NCBI RefSeq assembly: GCF_000519005.1
Contig: NZ_JAER01000015.1
Location: 1 to 64,000 of the forward strand
From: Nocardioides sp. J54
Lineage (GTDB): Bacteria; Actinomycetota; Actinomycetes; Propionibacteriales; Nocardioidaceae
Length of the DNA: 64,000 bases
Reading direction: 5' to 3'
The notes under the pieces: model-generated
Seen by the model: the letters and a program-made list of their open reading frames with translations, nothing else
The model's database searches: none
What the model was told of the DNA's origin: nothing
Program-made: the position numbers and the translations under genes
In this document: positions 1 to 8,163 of the stretch, one piece after another
How the letters are laid out: each line of letters opens with the position of its first letter
Position numbering within the stretch: position 1 is the stretch's first letter

Positions 1-106
1 GTCGCACCTCAACCACCGGGCGGCAGACGTCGCTGGCGCTCGTCGCACCTCAACCACCGGGCGGCAGACGTCGCTGGCGCTCGTCGCACCTCAACGACCG
101 GGCGGG
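1..106. repeat. 41-bp tandem direct repeat at window edge
   Basis: Two identical 41-bp units (1-41 and 42-82) beginning GTCGCACCTCAACCACCGGG are followed by a partial, diverged third copy (83 to about 106). They lie directly downstream of the response regulator gene that ends at 111. The array may continue outside the window. There are no spacers between units, so it is not a CRISPR. Confidence 0.9.
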
Positions 107-110
107 CTCG

Positions 111-803
111 TCAACGCCAGCTGTAGCTGACCTCCGGGCGGCCGCCGCCGGTGCCGTAGCGGACCCCGCGGTCGGCCAGGCCCTGGTCGGCGAGGTGCTC
201 GAGGTAGCGGCGGGCGGTGACGCGGGAGGCGCCGACGAGGGCGGCGACCTCGCTGGCCGACAGCTCCCCGTCGGCCTCGCGCAGCGCGGTCGTCACGGCG
301 CGCAGGGTCTCGGGGCTCATCCCCTTGGGCAGCGGAGCGCTGCCGGCGGGACGGAGGGACCCGAGCAGCTGGTCGACCTCGTCCTGCAGGACCTCGTCGG
401 GTGCGGCGTCGAGGCGGGCGTGGTACTCGGCGTACTGCTCGAGCTTGGCGCGGAAGGACGCGAACGTGAACGGCTTGAGCAGGTAGAGCACCACACCCTG
501 CACGACGGCCTGCCGCACCACCCGGGTGTCGCGGGCGGCGGTCACGGCGATGACGTCGCAGAGGTGGCCGGCGGCGCGCAGGCCGGTCAGCAGCCCGAGG
601 CCGTGGCCGTCGGGGAGGTTCATGTCGAGGAGCAGGAGGTCGACCGGCCGCCCGGCGTCGCGCGCGGCGTCGAGCTCGCGCACGGCATCCCGGGCCGACC
701 GGGCGACGCCGGCCAGCTCGAAGCCCGGCACCCGCTCGACGTACGACGCGTGCGCCTCCGCTGCGAGCTCTTCGTCCTCGACGACCAGCACCCGCACGGT
801 CAT
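111..803 (-). CDS. CitB/DcuR-type response regulator
   Basis: This 230-aa protein has an N-terminal receiver domain with acidic pocket VVEDEE (residues 7-12), a phosphoacceptor in LLLLDMNLPDG (Asp60) and the conserved Lys in LLKPF. The C-terminal part (about 160-225) contains a helix-turn-helix in a segment ending near SRVTARRYLEHL, the layout of CitB/DcuR/DpiA regulators. Its ATG overlaps the stop of the upstream sensor kinase (ATGA), so the two are translationally coupled. The pair faces a divergent DctA carrier. By family knowledge it should activate dicarboxylate uptake in response to external C4-dicarboxylates or citrate; the actual ligand is inferred. Confidence 0.9.
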   Translation of the reverse strand: MTVRVLVVEDEELAAEAHASYVERVPGFELAGVARSARDAVRELDAARDAGRPVDLLLLDMNLPDGHGLGLLTGLRAAGHLCDVIAVTAARDTRVVRQAVVQGVVLYLLKPFTFASFRAKLEQYAEYHARLDAAPDEVLQDEVDQLLGSLRPAGSAPLPKGMSPETLRAVTTALREADGELSASEVAALVGASRVTARRYLEHLADQGLADRGVRYGTGGGRPEVSYSWR

Positions 804-2407
804 GGCGCCGTCCCTCGCCCGGCAGGCTCCTTGTCGCGCAGCACGACGCTGAACCGCGCACCGCCCAGGTCGGAGCGGCCGATCGCCACGTCGCCGTCGT
901 TGCGCCGCGCAGCCTGGACCACCAGCGCCAGGCCCAGGCCCCGGCCGGTGCCCGGCTCGGCCTTGGTGGTCCAGCCGCGGTCGAGCACGCGCGCCGCAGC
1001 GTCGTCGTCCAGCCCGGGACCGCTGTCCTCGACGTCGACCTGGAGTCGGTGCGCGTCCCCGGAGAGCCGCACCAGCACGACGCGCGGCTCGTGGTCGGCC
1101 ACGGCGTCGAGGGCGTTGTCGACGAGGTTGCCCAGCACGGTGACCAGGTCGCGGGGCGGGAAGGACGCGTCCGCGGGCAGCTCGCCCTCGATCCGCAGCT
1201 CCACGCCCTGCTCGGCGGCCTCGGACGACTTGCCGAGCAGCAGCGCGGCGACGACGGGGTCGTCGACGGCGCTGACGACGCGGTCGGTGAGCAGCTGGGC
1301 GACGTGCAGCTCCTCCGTCGCGAAGTCGACCGCGTCCTGCGCGCGGCCCATCTCGATGAGCGACACCACCGTGTGCAGGCGGTTGGCGGACTCGTGGTTC
1401 TGCGAGCGCAGCGACTCGGTCAACCGGCGGACCACCTCGAGCTCACCGGTGACCGAGCGCAGCTCGGTGTGGTCGCGCAGGGTCACCACCGCCCCCACGT
1501 CGCGACCGTCCCACTGGGCCGGCGCGGAGGAGACGACGAGGATGCGTTCGCCGGCGAGGTAGAGGTCGTCGGACTCGGCGGTGCGGCCGCGGGCCGCGGC
1601 CACCAGGCCAGGGGCCAGGCCGAGCTCCTCGACCGGCCTGCCGACGACGTCGTCGGGGAGGTCCAGCAGCCGCCGCGCCTCGTCGTTCACCAGCTGCACC
1701 CGCCCGTCGCCGTCGAGCAGCAGCAGGCCCTCGCGCACCGAGTGCAGGACGGCGGAGTAGTACTCGTACATCCGCGCGAGCTCCCGCTCGCCCATCCCGT
1801 GGGTGAGCCGGTGCAGCCGCCGGCTGAGCAGCCACGCGCCCGTCATTCCGACGAGCAGCACGAGCCCGCCGCACAGCACCACGACGCCCACGTCGCGGCG
1901 CAGGCCGCGGTTGATGTCGCTGACCGTGATGCCGACGGAGACCAGCGCGACCACCTCGCCGCCGTCCTCGACGGGCACGACCGAGCGCACCGACGGACCG
2001 AGCGTGCCGGTGTACTCCTGCGTGAAGACCTCGCCCGCCGGCGCGGTGCCCAGGTCGCCGACGAAGGTGCGGCCGATCTGCCCCGGGTCCGGGTGCGTGT
2101 AGCGGGTGCCGTCGAGCTGCATCACCACGATGAAGTCGGTGTCGGTGTCGCGGCGGACCTCCTCGGTCAGCGGCTGCAGCGTCGCCGTCGGGTCGGGGGA
2201 GCGCAGCGCCGTGCGCACGGTCGGGGCGTCGGCGATCGTCTGCGCGACCGCCACCGCCTGCTGGGTCGCCCGGCTGCGTGCGTCCCGCCGGGCGTCGTAC
2301 GACGCCAGCAGGATGCCGACCACGACCAGCAGCAGCACCGTGCCGACCTGCAGCAGGAGCACCTGGCGCGCGACCGGGCGGTCGCGGAACAGCCGGTTGC
2401 GGAGCAC
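800..2407 (-). CDS. CitA/DcuS-type sensor histidine kinase
   Basis: This 535-aa membrane sensor starts at a GTG at 2407; the reading frame stays open further upstream, but there it overlaps dctA on the other strand. TM1 is at about residues 16-36 and TM2 at about 173-194, enclosing a roughly 135-residue extracytoplasmic sensor (PAS-like, as in CitA/DcuS). A cytoplasmic PAS follows (DGRVQLVNDEA), then a SpoOB-type H-box with NHESANRLHTVVSL and a GHKL ATPase with NLVDNALDAV and GRGLGLALV. The kinase is expected to phosphorylate the downstream CitB-like regulator. The exact start is less certain than the rest because the SD is weak. Confidence 0.9.
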   Translation of the reverse strand: MLRNRLFRDRPVARQVLLLQVGTVLLLVVVGILLASYDARRDARSRATQQAVAVAQTIADAPTVRTALRSPDPTATLQPLTEEVRRDTDTDFIVVMQLDGTRYTHPDPGQIGRTFVGDLGTAPAGEVFTQEYTGTLGPSVRSVVPVEDGGEVVALVSVGITVSDINRGLRRDVGVVVLCGGLVLLVGMTGAWLLSRRLHRLTHGMGERELARMYEYYSAVLHSVREGLLLLDGDGRVQLVNDEARRLLDLPDDVVGRPVEELGLAPGLVAAARGRTAESDDLYLAGERILVVSSAPAQWDGRDVGAVVTLRDHTELRSVTGELEVVRRLTESLRSQNHESANRLHTVVSLIEMGRAQDAVDFATEELHVAQLLTDRVVSAVDDPVVAALLLGKSSEAAEQGVELRIEGELPADASFPPRDLVTVLGNLVDNALDAVADHEPRVVLVRLSGDAHRLQVDVEDSGPGLDDDAAARVLDRGWTTKAEPGTGRGLGLALVVQAARRNDGDVAIGRSDLGGARFSVVLRDKEPAGRGTAP

Positions 2408-2451
2408 CCGGCCATTCTCACCCAGCGCTGCCCGCGCCCTGTGACCTGTGC

Positions 2452-2482
2452 CACGAACACAACGAACACAACGGTGACCTCG
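2452..2482. promoter_or_regulatory. Candidate operator in the kinase/dctA divergent promoter
   Basis: The 144-bp region between the kinase start and dctA holds two perfect tandem 9-mers ACGAACACA (2453-2461 and 2462-2470), followed by a degenerate third unit ACGGTGACC. Tandem short repeats upstream of a transporter controlled by a CitB/DcuR regulator are a plausible response regulator binding site. The function is inferred from position only. Confidence 0.4.
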
Positions 2483-2551
2483 CGACCGATCCCGCGGAGA
2501 GTGGCGCACGGACGCCCCGACGGGGCGGGAGAAACCCGGCCAGGAGGACCG

Positions 2552-3925
2552 ATGAGCACCACCACAGCAGGCACGCAGCCGAGGAGCGGCTCGCGCGCCA
2601 CCCACTACCTCTACCTCGCGGTCATCGGGGCCGTCCTGCTCGGCATCGCGACCGGGCTGGCCTTCCCGTCGTTCGCGCTCGAGCTCAAGCCGCTCGGCGA
2701 GGGCTTCGTCAACCTGATCAAGATGATGATCCAGCCGATCATCTTCTGCACCATCGTGCTCGGCGTCGGCTCCGTGGCGAGTGCGGCGAAGGTCGGTCGC
2801 GTCGGCGGCCTCGCGCTCGGCTACTTCCTCGTGATGTCGACCGTGGCGCTGACGATCGGCATGGTCGTCGGCAACGTGCTGCACCCGGGCGACGGCCTCA
2901 AGGTCACCGCCGACGGCGCCGCGATCGCGCAGGAGAAGGCGGCCGAGGGCCACGCCGACACCACGGCCTTCCTGCTCGGCATCATCCCGGACTCGCTGTT
3001 CTCCGCCCTCACCAGCGGCAGCGTCCTGCAGACCCTCCTGGTCGCACTCCTCGTCGGCTTCGCCCTGCAGCGGATGGGCGCGGCCGGCACCCCGGTGCTC
3101 ACCGTGGTCGGCCACCTGCAGCGCCTCGTCTTCCGCCTGCTCGGCATGATCATGTGGGCCGCGCCCGTCGGCGCGTTCGGCGCGATGGCGGCGGTCACCG
3201 GCCAGGGCGGCATGGACGCGCTGAAGAGCCTCGCCGTGCTGATGATCGGCTTCTACATCACCTGCGTGCTGTTCGTCTTCGTGGTCCTCGGCCTGCTGCT
3301 CAAGGTCACCACCGGCATCAACATCTTCTCGCTGCTGCGCTACCTGGGCCGCGAGTTCCTGCTGATCCTCGCCACCTCCTCCTCGGAGTCCGCCCTGCCG
3401 CGGGCGATCGCCAAGCTCGAGCACGCCGGCGTCGACAAGACCACCGTCGGCGTGGTCGTCCCGACCGGCTACTCGTTCAACCTCGACGGCACGGCCATCT
3501 ACCTGACGATGGCGTCGATCTTCATCGCCGAGGCCGTCGGCAGCCCACTCGCGATCGGCGAGCAGGTCTCGCTGCTGCTGTTCATGATGATCGCCGCCAA
3601 GGGCGCCGCCGGCGTCACCGGCTCCGGCCTCGCGGTCCTCGCCGGAGGCCTGCAGTCGCACCGCCCCGAGCTCGTCGACGGCGTCGGCCTGATCGTCGGC
3701 ATCGACCGGTTCATGTCCGAGGCGCGCGCGCTCACCAACTTCGCCGGCAACGCGGTGGGCACCGTGCTGGTCGGTCACTGGACCGGCAGCATCGACCGTG
3801 GCCAGATGGCGCGAGCGCTGTCCGGTGACGACCCGTTCGACGAGACCACGATGGTCGACGACCACGGCCCGGACCAGGCAGCCGGCCAGCCGGACCGGCT
3901 CGAGAAGGAGCCTCAGCCGGTCTGA
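2552..3925 (+). CDS. dctA: C4-dicarboxylate/cation symporter DctA
   Basis: This 457-aa polytopic membrane protein of the DAACS (glutamate/aspartate/dicarboxylate symporter) family imports succinate, fumarate or malate with H+ or Na+. Family signatures are visible: GEGFVNLIKMMIQPIIFCTIVLGV near residues 50-73, the serine-rich hairpin ATSSSESALP and the NLDGTAIY motif in the substrate site. The start is fixed by AGGAGG at 2542-2547, 4 nt before ATG. It is divergent from the CitA/CitB pair, which presumably controls it. Its last 13 bp overlap the 3' end of the convergent phosphotransferase gene. Confidence 0.93.
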   Translation: MSTTTAGTQPRSGSRATHYLYLAVIGAVLLGIATGLAFPSFALELKPLGEGFVNLIKMMIQPIIFCTIVLGVGSVASAAKVGRVGGLALGYFLVMSTVALTIGMVVGNVLHPGDGLKVTADGAAIAQEKAAEGHADTTAFLLGIIPDSLFSALTSGSVLQTLLVALLVGFALQRMGAAGTPVLTVVGHLQRLVFRLLGMIMWAAPVGAFGAMAAVTGQGGMDALKSLAVLMIGFYITCVLFVFVVLGLLLKVTTGINIFSLLRYLGREFLLILATSSSESALPRAIAKLEHAGVDKTTVGVVVPTGYSFNLDGTAIYLTMASIFIAEAVGSPLAIGEQVSLLLFMMIAAKGAAGVTGSGLAVLAGGLQSHRPELVDGVGLIVGIDRFMSEARALTNFAGNAVGTVLVGHWTGSIDRGQMARALSGDDPFDETTMVDDHGPDQAAGQPDRLEKEPQPV

Positions 3926-5049
3926 TCGAGCAGGTCCAGCGAGTGGCGGGCGATGGCGGCCCTGGTGGCTGCCATCGCCCGCAGCGCGTCCGTGGGCTCG
4001 GCGTCGAGGTGCTCGAACGGGATCGCCGAGAGGCCGGAGAACGCCAGCAGCTGCAGGGCGTGCGTCCGTCGTACGGCGGCGAGGTCGGCCTCGACGCCCT
4101 CGGCGGCCAGGCCGTCGACGTACGCCGCGAGGCAGGCCTCGTCCCGCTCCGCCAGGTCCTCGGCGCTGCGCCGGCCGACCTGGACGTCGCCGACGAGCAG
4201 CTGGCCGAGGTCGAAGCCGACCGGCAGCGCCATGAAGAACCCGAAGTCGATGAGCGTGAAGCCGTCGCGGTCCGCGCGCACCAGCAGGTTGTTCGGGCAC
4301 GCGTCGCCGTGCCCGGCCAGCACCGGCGCCGCCGACAGCTCGGCGCCCAGCTCGGGAAGCCGGTCCCGTGCCGCCAGCATCCGCGGCCGCAGGTCGGCGA
4401 ACGCGTCGGCGACGAGCGGGTGCGCCCAGGTCGCCGGGTCGCCCAGGACCGGCAGCACCTGGTGGGCCAGCCGGCCCTCGAGGTACTTCGCGATCGTCCA
4501 CTCCGCCCCGCCGGCCTCCGCCACGGCGCGGACGCCGGGCGCTGCCGCGAACCGGCCGAGCAGGTGGGCGGCGCGGCGGTAGCGGTCGAGGTCCCACGCG
4601 GCGTCGACGACCGGGACCGCCTCAAGCCACAGGGCGTACGAGCCGTCGTCGATGTCGTGGACCCCCAGCGCGCGGGGGAGCGCCAGCCCCTCGGGGAGCG
4701 CGTCGGCGAGGTCGGAGCGGTAGACCCGGGCCTCGGTGCGCCAGGGCACCTTCCCGGCCGCCCACGCCCGCACCTCGGCGGGCACCTGGAGGAACAGCGG
4801 GGAGCGCTCCCAGTCGTGCACGAGCTTCACGAAGAACGCGAACTCACGCTCGTGCCCCTCGACCGATGCCTCCCCGCGCACCCACCAGCGGCCGCCCGTC
4901 GTGATGGCGTCCAGGTCGTAGTCCACGACCTCCGCGTACGAGCGCAGCAGCGCCACCGGGGCGTCGCCGGCGTCGTGCAGGGCGGCGACCATCGCGGCGA
5001 GGGTGGCGTCGGGCACGTCGGCCGCGCCGAGGGCGGTGCGATCGTGCAC
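3913..5049 (-). CDS. APH-fold phosphotransferase family protein
   Basis: This 378-aa cytosolic protein carries the aminoglycoside phosphotransferase/choline kinase catalytic loop HGDACPNNLL followed by the metal-binding LIDFGFF, corresponding to HxDxxxxN and DFD/DFG of APH-fold kinases. It starts at a GTG, with no strong SD visible. The substrate cannot be deduced; many such actinobacterial proteins are unrelated to resistance. It overlaps the 3' end of dctA on the other strand and has no obvious operon partner. Confidence 0.75.
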   Translation of the reverse strand: MHDRTALGAADVPDATLAAMVAALHDAGDAPVALLRSYAEVVDYDLDAITTGGRWWVRGEASVEGHEREFAFFVKLVHDWERSPLFLQVPAEVRAWAAGKVPWRTEARVYRSDLADALPEGLALPRALGVHDIDDGSYALWLEAVPVVDAAWDLDRYRRAAHLLGRFAAAPGVRAVAEAGGAEWTIAKYLEGRLAHQVLPVLGDPATWAHPLVADAFADLRPRMLAARDRLPELGAELSAAPVLAGHGDACPNNLLVRADRDGFTLIDFGFFMALPVGFDLGQLLVGDVQVGRRSAEDLAERDEACLAAYVDGLAAEGVEADLAAVRRTHALQLLAFSGLSAIPFEHLDAEPTDALRAMAATRAAIARHSLDLLDQTG

Positions 5050-5146
5050 GGCGACCTCCCGGGTGGAGCAGGGCGGGCGACCGAGATCACCCGACTTCCT
5101 CGACTCTAGGCCCGTCGGGGTCCCCGGGCGAGGGCGTCGCGGCGGA

Positions 5147-5152
5147 TAGCGT
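5147..5152 (+). promoter_or_regulatory. -10 box TAGCGT for leaderless yihY-like gene
   Basis: TAGCGT is followed by 7 nt and then ATG at 5160, the geometry of a leaderless transcript whose 5' end is the start codon. This favours ATG 5160 over the in-frame GTG at 5151, which lies inside the box. Confidence 0.6.
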
Positions 5153-5159
5153 GCAACCC

Positions 5160-6146
5160 ATGGCGGAGGATCCCGGGACCGAGGCCCGGCCGTCGTACCT
5201 CCGGACGGCCGTGGAGCGGGTCCCGCGACCCGTCCGGCACTTCGCCCACCTCGTGTGGCGGCTCATCGTCACCACCGTCGGCTCGTGCCTGCGCTACCGC
5301 GTGACCGGCCTCGCCGCCGAGGGCGCGTTCTTCGCCGTGGTGTCCGTGCCACCGTTGATCTTCGCCCTCGCGGGCGGCGTGGGCTACGTGACCGACCGCT
5401 TCACGGCCGCCCAGGTCGAGGAGGTACGACGAGCCGTCATCGACCTGTTCTCGACGTTCCTCACCGACACCGCGGTCAACCGCGTAATCGTCCCGACGAT
5501 GGACGACGTGCTGCGCGGCGGTCGGTTCGACGTGATCTCGCTCGGCTTCGTGCTCGCGCTCTGGTCGGGCTCACGGGCGCTGAACGTCTTCGTCGACACC
5601 ATCACGATCATGCACGGGCTCGGTGGGCACCGGGGGATCGTGAAGACCCGGGCGCTGTCCTTCGTGCTCTACATCCTCGCCGTCATCACGGGCGCGATCA
5701 CGCTGCCGCTGGTCGTCGCCGGGCCCAAGCTGGTGCGCTCCTGGCTGCCGAACCGCGCCGAGTTCCTCATGGGGTTCTACTGGCCGCTGGTGGTCGTGAT
5801 CTGCATCTGCTTCCTGGCCACGCTCTACCACGTCTCGGTGCCGGTGCGGACCCGCTGGAGCTTCAACCTCCCGGGCGCGACCTTCTCCCTGGTCAGCTGG
5901 ATCGGCGGCTCCTACCTGCTCCGCTGGGTGCTCACCGTCACCGCCCAGGACTCCCACTCCATCTACGGCCCGCTCGCCGCGCCGATCGCGATCCTGATCT
6001 GGCTCTACATCGCGGCCCTGGCCGTGCTGATCGGGGCGGGTGTCAACGCGGCGTTCGACGAGGTGTTCCCCCAGGAGACCACCCAGCGGGCACGCCGGGA
6101 GCTCATGGCCCGCCTCCTCCGTCGTCCGCCCGAGCCGGTGGAGTAG
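5160..6146 (+). CDS. YihY/BrkB family inner membrane protein
   Basis: This 328-aa protein has a short basic N-terminus and about six membrane segments. Features of the YihY/virulence factor BrkB family include GLAAEGAFFAVVSVPPLIFAL near the first helix, GFVLALWSGSRALNVFVDTI and the C-terminal GPLAAPIAILIWLYIAALAVLIGAGVNA. The family is broadly conserved, but its transport or structural role is not settled. Start chosen by the leaderless -10 box. Its TAG stop forms the first three bases of the next gene's -10 box. Confidence 0.85.
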   Translation: MAEDPGTEARPSYLRTAVERVPRPVRHFAHLVWRLIVTTVGSCLRYRVTGLAAEGAFFAVVSVPPLIFALAGGVGYVTDRFTAAQVEEVRRAVIDLFSTFLTDTAVNRVIVPTMDDVLRGGRFDVISLGFVLALWSGSRALNVFVDTITIMHGLGGHRGIVKTRALSFVLYILAVITGAITLPLVVAGPKLVRSWLPNRAEFLMGFYWPLVVVICICFLATLYHVSVPVRTRWSFNLPGATFSLVSWIGGSYLLRWVLTVTAQDSHSIYGPLAAPIAILIWLYIAALAVLIGAGVNAAFDEVFPQETTQRARRELMARLLRRPPEPVE

Positions 6147-6149
6147 GTT
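6144..6149 (+). promoter_or_regulatory. -10 box TAGGTT for K+ channel gene, overlapping upstream stop codon
   Basis: TAGGTT begins with the TAG stop codon of the preceding gene and lies 7 nt before the GTG start at 6157. The stop codon and promoter share bases. Confidence 0.55.
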
Positions 6150-6156
6150 CCGGGCC

Positions 6157-7275
6157 GTGGGTGACCTGTCAGGACCGCCGGCGAAGACCCCCTCCGTGGG
6201 GCGGGTCGCCCTGCCGGAGCGCACCCGCTCGCCGTGGTGGGAGCTGGGCCGCCGCCTGCTCGCGGCGCTGGCGATCCTCGTCGGCACGGTGCTGGTCGTC
6301 TACCTCGACCGCGAGGGCTACCGCGACTCCAGCGACGCGACCGCGGAGAACCCGATGGGGACCGTGTCGTTCATCGACGCGATCTACTACACGACCGTCA
6401 CCCTGAGCACGACCGGGTACGGCGACATCGCGCCGGTCACCGACCCCGCGCGGATGGTCAACGCCTTCGTCATCACCCCGGCGCGCATCGGCTTCCTCGT
6501 GCTCCTCATCGGCACGACGCTCGAGGTGCTCGCACAGCGCGGCCGCGAACTTTTCCGCATCGCCCGATGGAGGAAGCACATGGGACACCACGTCGTGGTG
6601 ATCGGCTACGGGACCAAGGGCCGCAGTGCCGTGGAGACCCTGGTCAACAACGGACTCAAGCGCGAGCAGGTCGTGGTCGTCGACCCGAGCCCGGTCGCGC
6701 TCGCCGACGCGCACGCGGACAACCTCGCGGTCGTCACCGGCGACGCCACCCGCCGCGGCGTGCTGCACCGGGCCGGGGTCGCCGAGGCCGACCAGGTCAT
6801 CATCACCACCGGCCGCGACGACTCGAACGTGCTGGCCGCGCTCACCGTGCGCCAGCTCAACCCGGACGCCTGGATCGTCGCCGCGGTCAGCGAGCAGGAG
6901 AACGCGCCGCTGATGCGCCAGTCCGGCGCCGACTCCGTCATCACCTCCTCCGACGCCGTCGGCCGGCTGCTCGGCCTCTCCACCCTGTCGCCGACACTCG
7001 GCACCGTGATGGAGGACCTGCTGACCTACGGCGAGGGCCTCGAGGTCGCCGAGCGGGAGCTGCTGGTCAACGAGGTCGGGATGCCGCCGCAGTCGCTGCC
7101 CGACCAAGTGATCGCGGTGGTCCGCGACGAGAAGGTCTACCGCTACTTCGACCCCGTGGTGACGCTGCTGGCCCGCGGGGACCGGCTCATCGTCGTACGG
7201 CCGGCGAAGGAGCTGCCCTGGGCGCCCCGTCCCGGCACCCACAACGAGGACTTCGCCGCCGACCGGGAGGACTGA
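6157..7275 (+). CDS. Two-TM potassium channel with RCK/TrkA-N domain
   Basis: This 372-aa protein has TM1 (about 33-52), a pore loop carrying the K+ selectivity filter TGYGD (residues 86-90) and TM2 (about 101-123). A cytosolic RCK domain follows, with a Rossmann start HHVVVIGYGTKGRSAVETL (about 144-162) and then a TrkA-C-like segment. This is the architecture of MthK/Kch-type channels, so it should pass K+ under control of a ligand (nucleotide or divalent ion) bound to RCK. The gene appears to have its own leaderless promoter and is not clearly in an operon. Confidence 0.9.
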   Translation: MGDLSGPPAKTPSVGRVALPERTRSPWWELGRRLLAALAILVGTVLVVYLDREGYRDSSDATAENPMGTVSFIDAIYYTTVTLSTTGYGDIAPVTDPARMVNAFVITPARIGFLVLLIGTTLEVLAQRGRELFRIARWRKHMGHHVVVIGYGTKGRSAVETLVNNGLKREQVVVVDPSPVALADAHADNLAVVTGDATRRGVLHRAGVAEADQVIITTGRDDSNVLAALTVRQLNPDAWIVAAVSEQENAPLMRQSGADSVITSSDAVGRLLGLSTLSPTLGTVMEDLLTYGEGLEVAERELLVNEVGMPPQSLPDQVIAVVRDEKVYRYFDPVVTLLARGDRLIVVRPAKELPWAPRPGTHNEDFAADRED

Positions 7276-7422
7276 CCCGGGACCCGGCCGGGACCTCGGC
7301 CGGGATCGATGGTTCGTCGGGACCAGGCCGGCCGACGTCGATCGTGCAGACCTCGCCCGACACGGCCATGAACGCCCGTCCGGAGGGCGACACCGCGCCG
7401 TGCAGCCGCCATGCTGTGCGTC

Positions 7423-7593
7423 ATGGGGAAGGACTTCGGACCGTGGGTGAGACACGACTGGTGCCCGCGCTGCGACCGCCGCACCGAGCAGACGCTGTGG
7501 TACCGCCGACTCGTCGGCGAGCCGCCGGAGCGCAACGAGCGCCGCACGAAGTGCAACGAGTGCGCCGGGGACCCCACCCTCGCCGCCAGCTGA
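7423..7593 (+). CDS. Small zinc-ribbon-like protein
   Basis: The 56-aa product has two CxxC pairs (CPRC near residue 15 and CNEC near residue 46), as in a zinc ribbon, within a basic, Arg-rich sequence. An in-frame ATG at 7411 would add four residues; the downstream ATG is chosen because MGKDFG fits a compact domain start. No partner gene is evident. The coding call rests on codon usage and paired cysteines rather than a recognised family. Confidence 0.5.
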   Translation: MGKDFGPWVRHDWCPRCDRRTEQTLWYRRLVGEPPERNERRTKCNECAGDPTLAAS

Positions 7594-7640
7594 GCCCTCC
7601 GGCCGCTCCGCTCGCGCTCCGACCGGACCGCCGGTCACAG

Positions 7641-7664
7641 GGTTGACCTCCGGGCTTCGGGTAC
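7641..7664 (+). promoter_or_regulatory. Possible alternative-sigma (SigB/SigF-type) promoter
   Basis: GGTT at 7641-7644 and GGGTAC at 7659-7664 are separated by 14 bp, resembling the GTTT/GGGTAT elements of actinobacterial general-stress sigma factors. It lies 37 nt before the start of the small membrane protein gene. Confidence 0.3.
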
Positions 7665-7701
7665 CGCCTTGGCGAACCTGAACCAACGCGGGAGGAAAGA
7701 C

Positions 7702-8103
7702 ATGAGCAAGAGCGCCACCAACGACCTCGCCCACGGCCTCGCCGACGACCTCCGGGACGTCGCGGACGACCTCCGGGGCATTGTCGAGACGGTCGTCGTG
7801 CCGAAGGTCGGGTCGGCCGTGCACGCCGCAGCCGACCGCGTTCCGGACACCGTCGTGGACCGACTGCCGAGCAAGGTCGCCGAGCACCTGCCGACGACGC
7901 AGAAGAGCCACCGCGGACGCAAGCTGCTGTTCCTCGGCGCGTTGATGGCGCTCGGCGGCGCGATCTTCGCCTACGGCCGTCGCCAGTCCTCGGGCGGGCA
8001 GTCCGAGCCGTCGTACCCGCGCCCGGTCGGTGACCTCGACGATCAGGCCTCGCCGACCGACGCGCTCGACGACCCGATCACCGACCCGAGCCGCCAGAAC
8101 TGA
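7702..8103 (+). CDS. Small single-pass membrane protein, unknown function
   Basis: This 133-aa protein has an amphipathic, charged N-terminal half (two DDLRDVADDLRG-like segments) and one hydrophobic helix at about residues 77-93 (LLFLGALMALGGAIFAYG). An acidic, low-complexity tail follows. The start is fixed by GGAGGA at 7691-7696. I do not recognise a family. A possible stress-sigma promoter upstream hints at a stress-induced membrane protein. Confidence 0.65.
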   Translation: MSKSATNDLAHGLADDLRDVADDLRGIVETVVVPKVGSAVHAAADRVPDTVVDRLPSKVAEHLPTTQKSHRGRKLLFLGALMALGGAIFAYGRRQSSGGQSEPSYPRPVGDLDDQASPTDALDDPITDPSRQN

Positions 8104-8136
8104 CCGACCCGCGTCGCACCATCCGCCTGCCGGCGC

Positions 8137-8152
8137 TCGAACAGATGTTCTA
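8137..8152 (+). promoter_or_regulatory. LexA-type SOS box
   Basis: TCGAACAGATGTTCTA matches the actinobacterial LexA box (TCGAAC-N4-GTTCGA) with one mismatch in the right arm. Its last two bases overlap the -10 box TATTCT (8151-8156), so bound LexA would occlude RNA polymerase. A second, perfect-armed box precedes ruvC in this window. Confidence 0.7.
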
Positions 8153-8156
8153 TTCT
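8151..8156 (+). promoter_or_regulatory. -10 box TATTCT of SOS-controlled small gene
   Basis: TATTCT is 7 nt upstream of ATG 8164, giving a leaderless mRNA, and overlaps the SOS box by two bases. Confidence 0.6.
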
Positions 8157-8163
8157 GGTGCTC

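Noticed and set aside
1..106. Short direct repeats resembling a CRISPR array
   Set aside because: Units are joined head to tail without spacers, only 2-3 copies exist, and no cas gene is near.
800..4597. Single 1265-codon open frame on the minus strand
   Set aside because: Only the last 535 codons match a histidine kinase; the rest is the antisense of dctA and part of the phosphotransferase gene, open because of high GC content.
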